From NCBI GenBank assembly GCA_030690755.1, contig JAUYGA010000208.1, positions 1-10,294 on the forward strand: a DNA stretch of 10,294 bases, given 5' to 3'. Source of the stretch: Nanobdellota archaeon. Its GTDB lineage: Archaea; Nanobdellota; Nanobdellia; Woesearchaeales; JAUYGA01. A program made the position numbers and the translations under genes. Under the pieces are notes generated by a model, which worked only from the letters and a program-made list of their open reading frames with translations, was not told the origin of the DNA and ran no database searches. Numbering within the stretch: the first letter of the stretch is position 1; each line of letters begins with the position of its first letter. This document shows positions 1-6,160 of this stretch, in pieces.

Positions 1-323
1 CGCATTCCGCAATTTATATCATACCCCACACCGCCAGGCGAAATCACTCCTTCGTCTAGATCAAACGCAGCTACGCCGCCGATAGGAAACCCATCTGAGG
101 TTTAATTAGAGAAACTAATTAAATATCCTTGGTGAGCATCAGGCATTGCAAATGATGCTCTCTGGATTCCTTTTAGGCAAGCCACATTCTTTACCTGTGT
201 TAAGGTCTGGTCTTCTTTTATTTTTTGTATGAGCTTTTCCGAAGCATATATTATTCCAGGAACTTTCATGTCTCCTGACCTCGGAATTTCCCATGTGTTG
301 TCGTCTATTTTTTTTATGTCCAT
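1..323 (-). CDS. rtcB: RtcB RNA-splicing ligase, 5' part, interrupted by a putative 30-nt intron; runs off the window
   Basis: RtcB joins 2',3'-cyclic phosphate and 5'-OH RNA ends, sealing tRNA exons after the splicing endonuclease cuts; it needs Mn and GTP. Exon 1 (323-125) encodes the N-terminus up to the motif PDAHQGY. Read straight on, the frame hits TAA after six more codons (73 aa). The family sequence resumes in the same frame from base 92: GFPIGGVAAFD, then ISPGGVGYDINCGMR to the window edge. Deleting exactly 30 nt (95-124) gives HQGY-GFPIGG with no residue gained or lost, and puts the Mn-binding Asp and Cys of DINCG at residues 92 and 95, close to D95 and C98 of the Pyrococcus enzyme. 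A TATA box 26 nt upstream suggests a leaderless start at 323. The reverse-strand neighbour archease is its known activator. Identity is certain; how the stop is bypassed is inferred. Confidence 0.93.
95..124 (-). other. Putative archaeal BHB-type intron (30 nt) inside rtcB
   Basis: In mRNA sense the insert begins with A, then a perfect 9-bp stem UUUAAUUAG/CUAAUUAAA with loop UUUCU, then CCUCAG. Just outside the stem, AGG of exon 1 pairs with CCU in the insert, leaving a 3-nt bulge AUA on the 5' side and a 4-nt bulge CAGA on the 3' side, followed by CCA/UGG. This is a relaxed bulge-helix-bulge, the substrate shape of the archaeal tRNA-splicing endonuclease. Cutting AU^A and CAG^A, after the second and third bulge bases, releases exactly 30 nt and restores the reading frame. 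Boundaries 94-123 or 93-122 give the same spliced product. The outer helix is weak (3 bp, then mismatches), so the fold is not a textbook BHB. Confidence 0.7.
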
Positions 324-344
324 AAGTAGAGTTCAGTGTCATTT

Positions 345-353
345 ATTTATATA
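345..353 (-). promoter_or_regulatory. TATA box of rtcB
   Basis: On the minus strand the sequence is TATATAAAT, centred 26 nt upstream of the A of the ATG at 323. In archaea the TATA centre lies about 26 nt before the transcription start, so the rtcB transcript probably starts at or next to its ATG (leaderless). No Shine-Dalgarno sequence lies between. Confidence 0.7.
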
Positions 354-481
354 CTTTTCCACTCGCCACCAGACAACCACTTTATTAACAGACAAAAAGT
401 TATTTAAACAATCTCTCAATAAGCAGGACAAAAGAAGTGTTTCTCAGCAGTATTTGATGTATTTTTGATATATTTTTAAAC

Positions 482-1924
482 ATGAAACTAGAAGAAAAAA
501 TAGCAGAGATAGTTGAAAAAGAATTTCCAGGAAACTATTTTTTAGGCGGCGCCATGGATGTTTTTGACCAGTCAGTTAGTCCTTTCATAAAAGCGCCTCC
601 AAGACAAAGAAGAATGGAACTTTTTTTGGATGAATACAAAAAGAACAGCTGCAAAAGCGCAAAAAACCTTTTCTATATAGGAAAGCCAGCTGATTCTAGG
701 CAGCTAGATTTGGAGTCAAACATTGCAAAACGAGATTACTTGCATTTTTTCAAAGAAGCTGTCGAAGATTATACTCACATGACATTGCCAGGTTATAATG
801 GCCGCTTTGATATTTATTTTATGCACGGAGAGATTTACAGGGATGCCAACCACATCGGCATTTTAAACAGATTATTTAACATCAAGCAATTAGGGCTTTT
901 AAATTCTGAAGTTGTCATCGCAGGTTTTAATCAGACGCGTTATTTGCATTCTCTTTCAACAGCTCTACTGACAGAACTTTGTCTTACTAGAAATGGTTTT
1001 TCTGAAAAAGAGATAAATCTTGGAATCATATCCGGATTATTGCATGATGTTTATTCATCTCCTCTTTCTGACCAGGGCAAACTTGCTTCAAGAAGAGAGC
1101 TTGATGAGGAAAAGATTGCGGGAAAAAGACTAATTAAGTCAAAAGAAATTATTGAGTATGCTGAAAAATATGGCGTTTCTATAGAAGAGGTCATTAAAAC
1201 AATTCAGGGGAAAAATACTATCGGACAATTGATAAATTCAAAAGGCCTTGATCTTGATACAGTTTCATATGTGCTTATTGACTTTGAGAAAGCAAAAACC
1301 CTTCTGCACGAATTGACAGGAACCGATTTATCTTATCTTTCGAGAAGTTTTGACCTTCATAAAGGAATTAATTTTTTAAATGGAGAATTTGTCTATTCAA
1401 ATCCTTCAAAAGTTTCCGATATGCTTTACTTAAGGGCTCTTCTTTTCTCCAACATCTACAGGCATCCGAACAACAGAGCAAAAGAAGCTTTTTTTGAAAA
1501 AGAGTTGAAACATGTCTGGGGAAAATCGCTTAACATAGAAAAGATGATGCGTTTTTCAGATCAATCATTCCAAGAGTTTATGCTGAACAACAAGAATGTC
1601 TGCAATCCTGAAGTTGCGAGAGACTTGTTTGAACTTACTGCAAATGATCACTTTTCTGAGATAGTACAAGAGCATGATATCTCTAAATTCAACAAAATGA
1701 AGCAAAAGTATGAGGACAAAAACACAATTGTTGCAATTCATAACTCATTCAATCCAAAGACAACGACAAAAGTCATTAAGGATGGAAAAGTTTGTCAGAT
1801 AAGGGAATTAATGCCTGAGTATTGCGGGATAATAGAAGGAATGTCTGAAATGCTTAATTTTGTGGGTGTTTACAAGTATCTACCAAACGGCCAGGACAAG
1901 CAGCAGTTTTATATGGACTTATGA
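482..1924 (+). CDS. HD-domain phosphohydrolase, dGTPase/SAMHD1-like (COG1078-type)
   Basis: The 480-aa protein has an HD metal site: R153-x2-H156 (TRYLHS), H188-D189 (GLLHDV), and the distal Asp in GLDLDTVSYV (D257/D259), which lines up with GIDVDKWDYF of SAMHD1. After it comes the family-like stretch FDLHKGINFLNGEFVY (290-305) and an RALLFSNIYRHP segment (318-329), as in dGTPase-like HD proteins. These enzymes hydrolyse (d)NTPs or related phosphoesters. The substrate here is unknown, and the usual GHxPFSH after HD is replaced by YSSPLSD. The first 145 residues and the last 130 are not recognised. The gene is divergent from rtcB and convergent with archease, with only 30 nt to the archease stop. 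No Shine-Dalgarno precedes the ATG. A role in RNA repair is suggested only by its position. Confidence 0.8.
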   Translation: MKLEEKIAEIVEKEFPGNYFLGGAMDVFDQSVSPFIKAPPRQRRMELFLDEYKKNSCKSAKNLFYIGKPADSRQLDLESNIAKRDYLHFFKEAVEDYTHMTLPGYNGRFDIYFMHGEIYRDANHIGILNRLFNIKQLGLLNSEVVIAGFNQTRYLHSLSTALLTELCLTRNGFSEKEINLGIISGLLHDVYSSPLSDQGKLASRRELDEEKIAGKRLIKSKEIIEYAEKYGVSIEEVIKTIQGKNTIGQLINSKGLDLDTVSYVLIDFEKAKTLLHELTGTDLSYLSRSFDLHKGINFLNGEFVYSNPSKVSDMLYLRALLFSNIYRHPNNRAKEAFFEKELKHVWGKSLNIEKMMRFSDQSFQEFMLNNKNVCNPEVARDLFELTANDHFSEIVQEHDISKFNKMKQKYEDKNTIVAIHNSFNPKTTTKVIKDGKVCQIRELMPEYCGIIEGMSEMLNFVGVYKYLPNGQDKQQFYMDL

Positions 1925-1954
1925 TTTTAGCATTTTTAGAGAAATTGCGTTTAA

Positions 1955-2407
1955 TCACAGATCAACAACAACCTGGACCATCACTTTGTCTTCTTCTTTG
2001 ACTATCTTCATTTCATTATATGTAACTGCTTTCACTTCTCCTTTTAGCTCATAAGTATCATTTGAAGTGTCTCCCATTACGACAACTGACGCTCTGAAAA
2101 CTTCCTGCTCTTCTCCTTCTTCATCTTCGATTGTTGCTTTGCTTATCTCGAATTTTTTCACAGAATTAAGTATGAACAACTCTGAATCAAGAAAGAATAA
2201 AAGCTCTTCAAGCCAGTTGTAAAGCAAAGCCTCTTCATTTTTCCCTTCAACAACAATCTTTTTCATGATTGCAGGCTTTATTTTTGAAGTGTCAACCATT
2301 GTGCTGAACATTGCTAGTGCAGCATTTGAGAAAGCTTCCTCTAATGTCTTCCCATAGGCCTGAAATTTTGCATCAGCTGTATGTTCAAAAAACTTGTATT
2401 TTTCCAT
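1955..2407 (-). CDS. Archease, RtcB activator
   Basis: Archease speeds RtcB guanylylation and turnover and broadens its NTP use; in many archaea it is linked to rtcB. The 150-aa product opens with the family signature MEKYKFFEHTADAKFQAYG (metal-binding Asp in HTAD, residue 12) and has the TLEEAFSNAALAMF helix, the LLYNWLEELLFFLD helix (about residues 60-73) and the C-terminal VTYNEMKI strand region near its end. An in-frame ATG nine codons upstream (2434) would add MRFYKHLKI, but it lies in AT-rich promoter-like sequence (TTTATAAA at 2420-2428) and archeases normally begin at EKY/FEHTAD, so 2407 is chosen. The gene lies on the rtcB strand, but the HD gene separates the two. Confidence 0.93.
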   Translation of the reverse strand: MEKYKFFEHTADAKFQAYGKTLEEAFSNAALAMFSTMVDTSKIKPAIMKKIVVEGKNEEALLYNWLEELLFFLDSELFILNSVKKFEISKATIEDEEGEEQEVFRASVVVMGDTSNDTYELKGEVKAVTYNEMKIVKEEDKVMVQVVVDL

Positions 2408-2482
2408 TATTTTCAAATGTTTATAAAACCTCAAAAAAATTTAAGCAAGATAATCTTATTTAATAGCTAAGCGCATATAAGC

Positions 2483-3157
2483 TTATTTGTTTTTTTTGTT
2501 GAATATGCTATTCATAATGAGGTAGCATATCGGTCCGAGAATCAAAATGCCCATCAGAAACATAAGATAGGCTAGAACTAATCCTATAATTACATAGAAC
2601 CCAAATTCTCCGCCTATTCCTGCTGATACTGCGATTGGGATGAAAAAGATCGGAGATTCTATTAGCGCATTTATCCATAGTGCCTTGAAGTATTTGCCAA
2701 ACTTCTTTTCTTTGACTGATTTATAGGTTATATAACAGGTCAGGATTATGCCCGATACCAGAAAAAACAAGATATAAAATCTTGCAAACTTCGAAAACGC
2801 GTATACCGACCCATAGAGCAAACCTGAGAAAATTATCAAAGCAGCATCTTTGCAATAAAGTTGTATAATCTCCTTCTTTTTTCCGAAAAAATTGAATTTT
2901 GAAAATAGATAACCTAAAATGACTCCTAAAATAATGTAAGATACAACAATGACAATGAGGCTGAGCATCAGCTGAGCATATTCTCCATCATAGTCAAAGC
3001 TGAACAGGAAAACGCTTGGCACAAAAAAGTAGGTGAAACCAAAACCAGATCTATCAAAAGTAAAGTAATGCACTATTGCCATAAATAGGCCTAATAGCAA
3101 GAGAACTAAAACGGTCTTACTGAAAATGCTTAGTTTTTTTATCTTTTCAATTATCAT
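2483..3157 (-). CDS. Polytopic membrane protein of unknown function
   Basis: The product is 224 aa and very hydrophobic. Likely membrane segments lie at about residues 13-31, 62-85, 104-122, 125-145, 160-180 and 184-215 (the last long enough for two), separated by basic loops such as GKKK (92-95) and KSVKEKKFGKYFK (146-158). The C-terminus is basic (NKKNK). I recognise no family motif. It is the last of three minus-strand surface genes, 45 nt after the pilin-like gene, and a TATA-like sequence overlapping the pilin stop may give it its own promoter. It could be a membrane partner of the pilin-like proteins or unrelated. Confidence 0.75.
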   Translation of the reverse strand: MIIEKIKKLSIFSKTVLVLLLLGLFMAIVHYFTFDRSGFGFTYFFVPSVFLFSFDYDGEYAQLMLSLIVIVVSYIILGVILGYLFSKFNFFGKKKEIIQLYCKDAALIIFSGLLYGSVYAFSKFARFYILFFLVSGIILTCYITYKSVKEKKFGKYFKALWINALIESPIFFIPIAVSAGIGGEFGFYVIIGLVLAYLMFLMGILILGPICYLIMNSIFNKKNK

Positions 3158-3188
3158 TTTTTAGCTCTTTTTGAGAGATACTGAGTTT

Positions 3189-3210
3189 TGAGATATATAA
3201 ATTTATCTCA
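3189..3210 (-). promoter_or_regulatory. TATA box within an inverted repeat, upstream of the membrane protein gene
   Basis: TGAGATA and TATCTCA form 7-bp arms around an 8-bp AT core, and the minus-strand TATA-like TTTATATAT lies inside. The core is about 40 nt before the ATG at 3157, predicting a leader of roughly 14 nt. The element overlaps the stop codon of the pilin-like gene, so it could also be a weak terminator or an operator. Confidence 0.45.
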
Positions 3211-3586
3211 GCCAATAATAGACTCTCAGCGTTTTTGGCGAGTATGTCGTTGTGTTCCCTGCAAAATATCCTGCCTCAACAAACACTTTTTTTGCTGGCA
3301 AGCCTTCTGCGACAACTGTCTGGTCTGAAGATAATGTGTATTTGAAAGAATATTTGTCTGGCAGTTGCGCATCTATTTTTGTATTTATGCACGTTGCATC
3401 ACTGCCGCTGATGCAGTTTCTGAGGCTTTCATCCTCTTTCAGAAGATCCATTATTTTGAGATTTTCAACTCGGGTATTGCTGGAATAGTATCTTGGGATG
3501 ATGATTGTCAAGAAAAGTATAGTTATGAATAACGCAATCAAAACTTCAACTGTCCTCACATATCCTTTTTTTGAGTTTGTTTTCAT
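3203..3586 (-). CDS. Type IV pilin-like protein with class III signal peptide
   Basis: This 127-aa protein starts with a short basic leader ending in KKG (residues 6-8), followed by YVRTVEVLIALFITILFLTIII (9-30): a prepilin-peptidase-type signal with a conserved Glu (E14) next to a hydrophobic helix. Cleavage would fall after G8 and leave the helix to pack in a filament or stay in the membrane. The ectodomain of about 95 residues has two Cys (C58, C66) that could form a small disulfide loop, and one N-glycosylation sequon (NTT). This arrangement is common for archaeal pilins and pseudopilins; which filament it serves is unknown. It lies 177 nt downstream of the large pilin-like surface gene, with the 3617-3750 element between them. 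I see no good TATA box in front of it, so cotranscription is likely. Confidence 0.75.
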   Translation of the reverse strand: MKTNSKKGYVRTVEVLIALFITILFLTIIIPRYYSSNTRVENLKIMDLLKEDESLRNCISGSDATCINTKIDAQLPDKYSFKYTLSSDQTVVAEGLPAKKVFVEAGYFAGNTTTYSPKTLRVYYWLR

Positions 3587-3616
3587 TTTTTGATTTATTC
3601 TTATTTTCGCCTACTC

Positions 3617-3750
3617 AGATGTGCATAACATCTTCAAAATTCTCGACGTGCATTTTAAAGGAGCTATGTTCCCGTAGGGAGCAACCCCTCATAACGCTCG
3701 TCGATGATGTTTCATCAAGGAATTTTGACCTAATGATGTTATGCACATCT
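3617..3750 (-). repeat. Long inverted-repeat element A with UNCG-capped core (possible structured RNA)
   Basis: A perfect 16-bp inverted repeat (3617-3632 with 3735-3750) is followed inward by 9 bp (3634-3642 with 3720-3728) and 6 bp (TCGACG 3643-3648 with CGTCGA 3699-3704). A small side hairpin TGATG-TTT-CATCA (3705-3717) sits in the right arm. In the centre, minus-strand RNA reads CCC-UACG-GGG-like, a hairpin capped by the stable tetraloop class cUNCGg, and the same C run can instead pair with the GGGG before it. It fills most of the gap between two surface genes transcribed in this direction. The core matches the element at 5215-5331. Function unknown: structured RNA, mRNA processing site, terminator or non-autonomous mobile element. 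Confidence 0.7.
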
Positions 3751-3763
3751 TATTTAACATAAT

Positions 3764-5092
3764 TTACCATACCCTAATATTTACTACCGCAGTTTCTTGT
3801 GTTCCATCCTTATCAAGCATCCACCAGTTTTTCTCATTGACATAAGTGTTTACAGTCTCTGATGGTTCTTTGCCAAAACTGACTATGGGAACGCCGGTTG
3901 AGTTTGTCACAGTTATTGAAAATTCGCCATTTCCTTTGTAGTTCCATCTTGACTTTTTTGTGTTGTAATTTGACGAGCTCAATATCTGAAGTTTCTCCAG
4001 CGAAAGTCCTGTCATTATGTCTTTCATGCCTGTCTCTGCTGAATATGCAGATTTGTATTTTAGGGCATTGCTGTAATTTCCTGTAAAGGGGATTATCTGT
4101 ATTGTTGAGTTTGTCAGGTTCATAGTTATGTTTAAAGTGAATTTGTCTGTGTCTGTGCAGAATGTTATTTTTGAGTAGCTTGGAAGCAAAAATGTTGTTC
4201 CAGAAGTATTTCCATAGAAGCTTATGGAATCATAGAATGTTTCCTTGCAGTCAGAGCTTTGGTAGTTCATGTCCCCTTTGAAATCAAAATTTGAATAATA
4301 ATATGGATAAGGTCTCATTACAGCAGAAATTGTAATATTGCTTTTTGTGTTTGCAATGCCTTTTTCTGTCAGAAACATCAGCAGGCGGTAATTCTTGGAA
4401 AACAGATATGTCGAGATATCAGCTTTCTCTGATGATGCAGTGTATTTTGCGCTCATGTTTGTCGACGAGAATGTTGCATTTTGTGTTTGGAAAGGCTGGT
4501 TGTTGATCATAAAACTCATCTGGCTTATTGCTATGTCCTGCTCTCTTTGAAGGCTTGTCAAAAGGCTGCTAGAGAACTCCGCTTTAATGCTTTTGCTGTT
4601 GATTATTGTTCTTGTCTGATTTGATGTGATGTCTCCGAAATCCTGGGCAGACGTATAGTTTGAATTTGAATTAATCAGCATATATACATTTGCGCCGCTG
4701 CTTATGTTTGATATGAAAAAAATCTTGCCTTCCTCAATTATGAAATCCTGCTGAGAAGTCTGGCCTGTCGCTCCCGTTATCAAAGTGGTGTTGCCTTTCC
4801 CAAATTCACTCGCGAGTTCTGCATAAATTATCTCGTCCGGCCCTGAAATATTACTGAAGAATATGACTGGTATTTTTGTGACAGTCCAAGTTGTTTCTGC
4901 CTTGAAATTATCATATATTTCATTTGAAGATGACTGCTCTAGTGGCGGAGAAATTATCGGTATCAAGTATACAAAAAACCATATGAGGTAGAACATGAAC
5001 AAGGTCAAACTCATTATCCAGTCTATCTGCGATAAAGCTTTTTTGTTAAGCTGCCTACTCTGCCGTTCTAGGCCATCCCTCTTTTTTGCCAT
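3764..5092 (-). CDS. Large pilin-like, heavily glycosylatable surface protein
   Basis: From the ATG at 5092 the product is 442 aa. A charged N-terminus (MAKKRDGLERQSRQLNKKA) leads into LSQIDWIMSLTLFMFYLIWFFVYLIPII (about 20-47), a prepilin-like signal/anchor helix with Asp near the usual Glu position. The remaining roughly 390 residues are Ser/Thr/Asn-rich, look beta-structured and should face outside. They contain 14 N-x-S/T sequons by my count, as expected of an N-glycosylated archaeal surface protein. No enzymatic motif is visible. An upstream ATG (5155) is in frame, but a TATA box sits between the two, centred 26 nt before 5092, so 5092 is the start. Followed by a small pilin-like gene on the same strand; probably a pilus or cell-surface assembly. 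Confidence 0.75.
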   Translation of the reverse strand: MAKKRDGLERQSRQLNKKALSQIDWIMSLTLFMFYLIWFFVYLIPIISPPLEQSSSNEIYDNFKAETTWTVTKIPVIFFSNISGPDEIIYAELASEFGKGNTTLITGATGQTSQQDFIIEEGKIFFISNISSGANVYMLINSNSNYTSAQDFGDITSNQTRTIINSKSIKAEFSSSLLTSLQREQDIAISQMSFMINNQPFQTQNATFSSTNMSAKYTASSEKADISTYLFSKNYRLLMFLTEKGIANTKSNITISAVMRPYPYYYSNFDFKGDMNYQSSDCKETFYDSISFYGNTSGTTFLLPSYSKITFCTDTDKFTLNITMNLTNSTIQIIPFTGNYSNALKYKSAYSAETGMKDIMTGLSLEKLQILSSSNYNTKKSRWNYKGNGEFSITVTNSTGVPIVSFGKEPSETVNTYVNEKNWWMLDKDGTQETAVVNIRVW

Positions 5093-5113
5093 ATGAGCGT
5101 ATATATTGGCTGG

Positions 5114-5122
5114 CTTTTTATA
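5114..5122 (-). promoter_or_regulatory. TATA box of the large surface protein gene
   Basis: Minus-strand TATAAAAAG preceded by a purine-rich BRE-like AAGAAAA. Its centre is 26 nt from the A of the ATG at 5092, which indicates a leaderless transcript and excludes the longer reading frame that begins at 5155. Confidence 0.7.
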
Positions 5123-5137
5123 TTTTCTTGTTTTAAA

Positions 5138-5335
5138 ATGTCCAAAAAAGCGCAATCTGGAATAGGAACAGTATCAAAATTGATTATCCTATTTTTACTT
5201 GACACCAAATATCGCTCGAAAACAACACCACTGACGGCTCGACGGTCACTCCTCACTTTGTTCGTCGTACCCTGCTCAGCACCCCGAAGGGGGCATCCCC
5301 CGCCTCGCCGAGCGTCAGTGTTGTTTTCTCGTTAA
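5138..5335 (+). pseudogene. Possible truncated archaellin/pilin N-terminus, interrupted by element B
   Basis: The frame opens MSKKAQSGIGTVSKLIILFL, which resembles an archaellin or pilin class III signal peptide: a basic leader, then SGIGT and a hydrophobic run. After about 26 codons it enters the GC-rich inverted repeat at 5215-5331, becomes Arg/Pro-rich, and stops (5333-5335) just past the repeat. No pilin-like continuation is visible downstream of the element. Most likely it is a remnant disrupted by the element. A chance resemblance or a short functional peptide cannot be excluded. Its start region overlaps the divergent promoter of the large surface gene. Confidence 0.35.
5215..5331 (-). 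repeat. GC-rich inverted-repeat element B with UUCG-capped core
   Basis: The arms GAAAACAACAC (5218-5228) and GTGTTGTTTTC (5318-5328) are perfect complements. Pairing continues inward with TGAC/GTCA and GCTCG/CGAGC. Minus-strand RNA of the core (5282-5292) is CCCC-UUC-GGGG, equally drawn as a C(UUCG)G tetraloop on CCC/GGG. The same C run can instead pair with the G run at 5297-5301 across loop AUG, so two hairpins are mutually exclusive. The core and a CTCGACG box (5238-5244) are shared with element A. CTCG occurs at both outer ends (5215-5218, 5328-5331), a possible 4-bp target duplication. The high GC content stands out from its surroundings. Mobile or structured-RNA origin is undecided. 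Confidence 0.7.
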
Positions 5336-5396
5336 TTTTATTAGCATACTTGAAATAATCTAACATTCCAGAACGTATAGCTTCCAAAAAAGAAAA

Positions 5397-5436
5397 CTTT
5401 ATAATGTATCTCATCAACATACTCTAAAAAGGTGAT
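5397..5436 (+). promoter_or_regulatory. TATA box and ribosome binding site of the 5440 gene
   Basis: CTTTATAAT (5397-5405), preceded by the BRE-like AGAAAA, predicts transcription from about 5427. AAAGGTGAT follows at 5428-5436, and its GGTG (5431-5434) lies 5 nt before the TTG codon at 5440. Together they decide the TTG start over the first internal ATG (5494). This gene uses a leader and Shine-Dalgarno sequence, unlike the leaderless genes nearby. Confidence 0.65.
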
Positions 5437-5439
5437 ATC

Positions 5440-6093
5440 TTGAGCGCAGAACAGGAAGAAGCACAGTTAGAGAAAATAGCCATTGAGCTTGCTACAATGC
5501 AGGAATCAAGGAAGATAAATAAAATTGTTGATGGATTATTCTTTCGGCTTTATCAGAATCCGGATTTTGTTGAAGTTAGAGATGGAAAGCCTTATTTCAA
5601 CCAAGATTTGGGAAAGGAGCAAAAAGAGAAATTAGCTGACATGTTCTCAAATTATCTTGCAGAGCATCTTCTAAGAGATAAATATGGTTCTTTGAGCAAA
5701 GCTGAGTTTGAGAACTTTAAAGAGTTGAAGATTGGAAACGAATCTGCTCTTGACAGCCTTCTTCAGACAGAGTTTGGCACAACAAGCTATGCCATAAAAC
5801 AGAGAATTAAACATATGAGCAGGATAAGCGCTGAAACATTAAAGGGCGAGTTTGATGAGATGGTCAAAGCCCAAACCAACAAGGTCACCAATGCGATAGC
5901 AATGCAGGCAGCAGAGTTCCAGCCAGATACTATCAAGAGGTTCCTTAAAAAGACAGTCGGTGATTATGGCTCGCCTGCAGATGCAGCAGACATGAATAAA
6001 ACCTTAGACAATATCTATGATATGCAACAACTGCTTCAGTTATACGTCCGAGTTGCACCTGAAAAATACAGGCCTGTCAAGAAGGCTGCTTGA
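5440..6093 (+). CDS. Conserved-looking helical protein of unknown function
   Basis: The product is 217 aa, starts at TTG with a good Shine-Dalgarno, and is soluble: no signal peptide or membrane segment. The sequence is rich in Glu, Lys, Ala, Gln and Leu with almost no Pro or Cys, so it should be mostly alpha-helical. Amphipathic stretches suggest helix packing or coiled coil at about residues 1-30, 60-90 and 115-165. The C-terminus ends in a basic tail (RPVKKAA). I recognise no family, catalytic motif or DNA-binding motif. It is a single gene with its own promoter, convergent with the HEPN/MNT unit and divergent from the surface genes, so context gives no clear role. Confidence 0.8.
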   Translation: MSAEQEEAQLEKIAIELATMQESRKINKIVDGLFFRLYQNPDFVEVRDGKPYFNQDLGKEQKEKLADMFSNYLAEHLLRDKYGSLSKAEFENFKELKIGNESALDSLLQTEFGTTSYAIKQRIKHMSRISAETLKGEFDEMVKAQTNKVTNAIAMQAAEFQPDTIKRFLKKTVGDYGSPADAADMNKTLDNIYDMQQLLQLYVRVAPEKYRPVKKAA

Positions 6094-6094
6094 G

Positions 6095-6144
6095 TTTTTT
6101 TGGATTTGTCATTCAGGGTTTTTTCTTTCAGCAGATTATCTGCT
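6095..6144. terminator. Terminator region between convergent genes
   Basis: Right after the TGA at 6091-6093 come a run of seven T (6095-6101) and then a six-T run with more pyrimidines (6120-6128), typical of archaeal oligo-T termination for the plus-strand gene. A near-perfect palindrome AGCAGAT-T-ATCTGCT (6130-6144) lies between the two convergent units and could stop transcription from the minus strand. Confidence 0.5.
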
Positions 6145-6160
6145 CTTAACAAAGGGATTT

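Noticed and set aside
102..323. rtcB as a 73-aa complete gene or a decayed pseudogene
   Set aside because: The frame resumes exactly, with perfect family motifs and spacing after a 30-nt hairpin insert, and I see no other decay in the visible part. Truncation by random mutation would not give this.
3571..3762. Plus-strand 63-codon frame across element A
   Set aside because: It is only the readable strand of an inverted repeat, with no homology or start signals.
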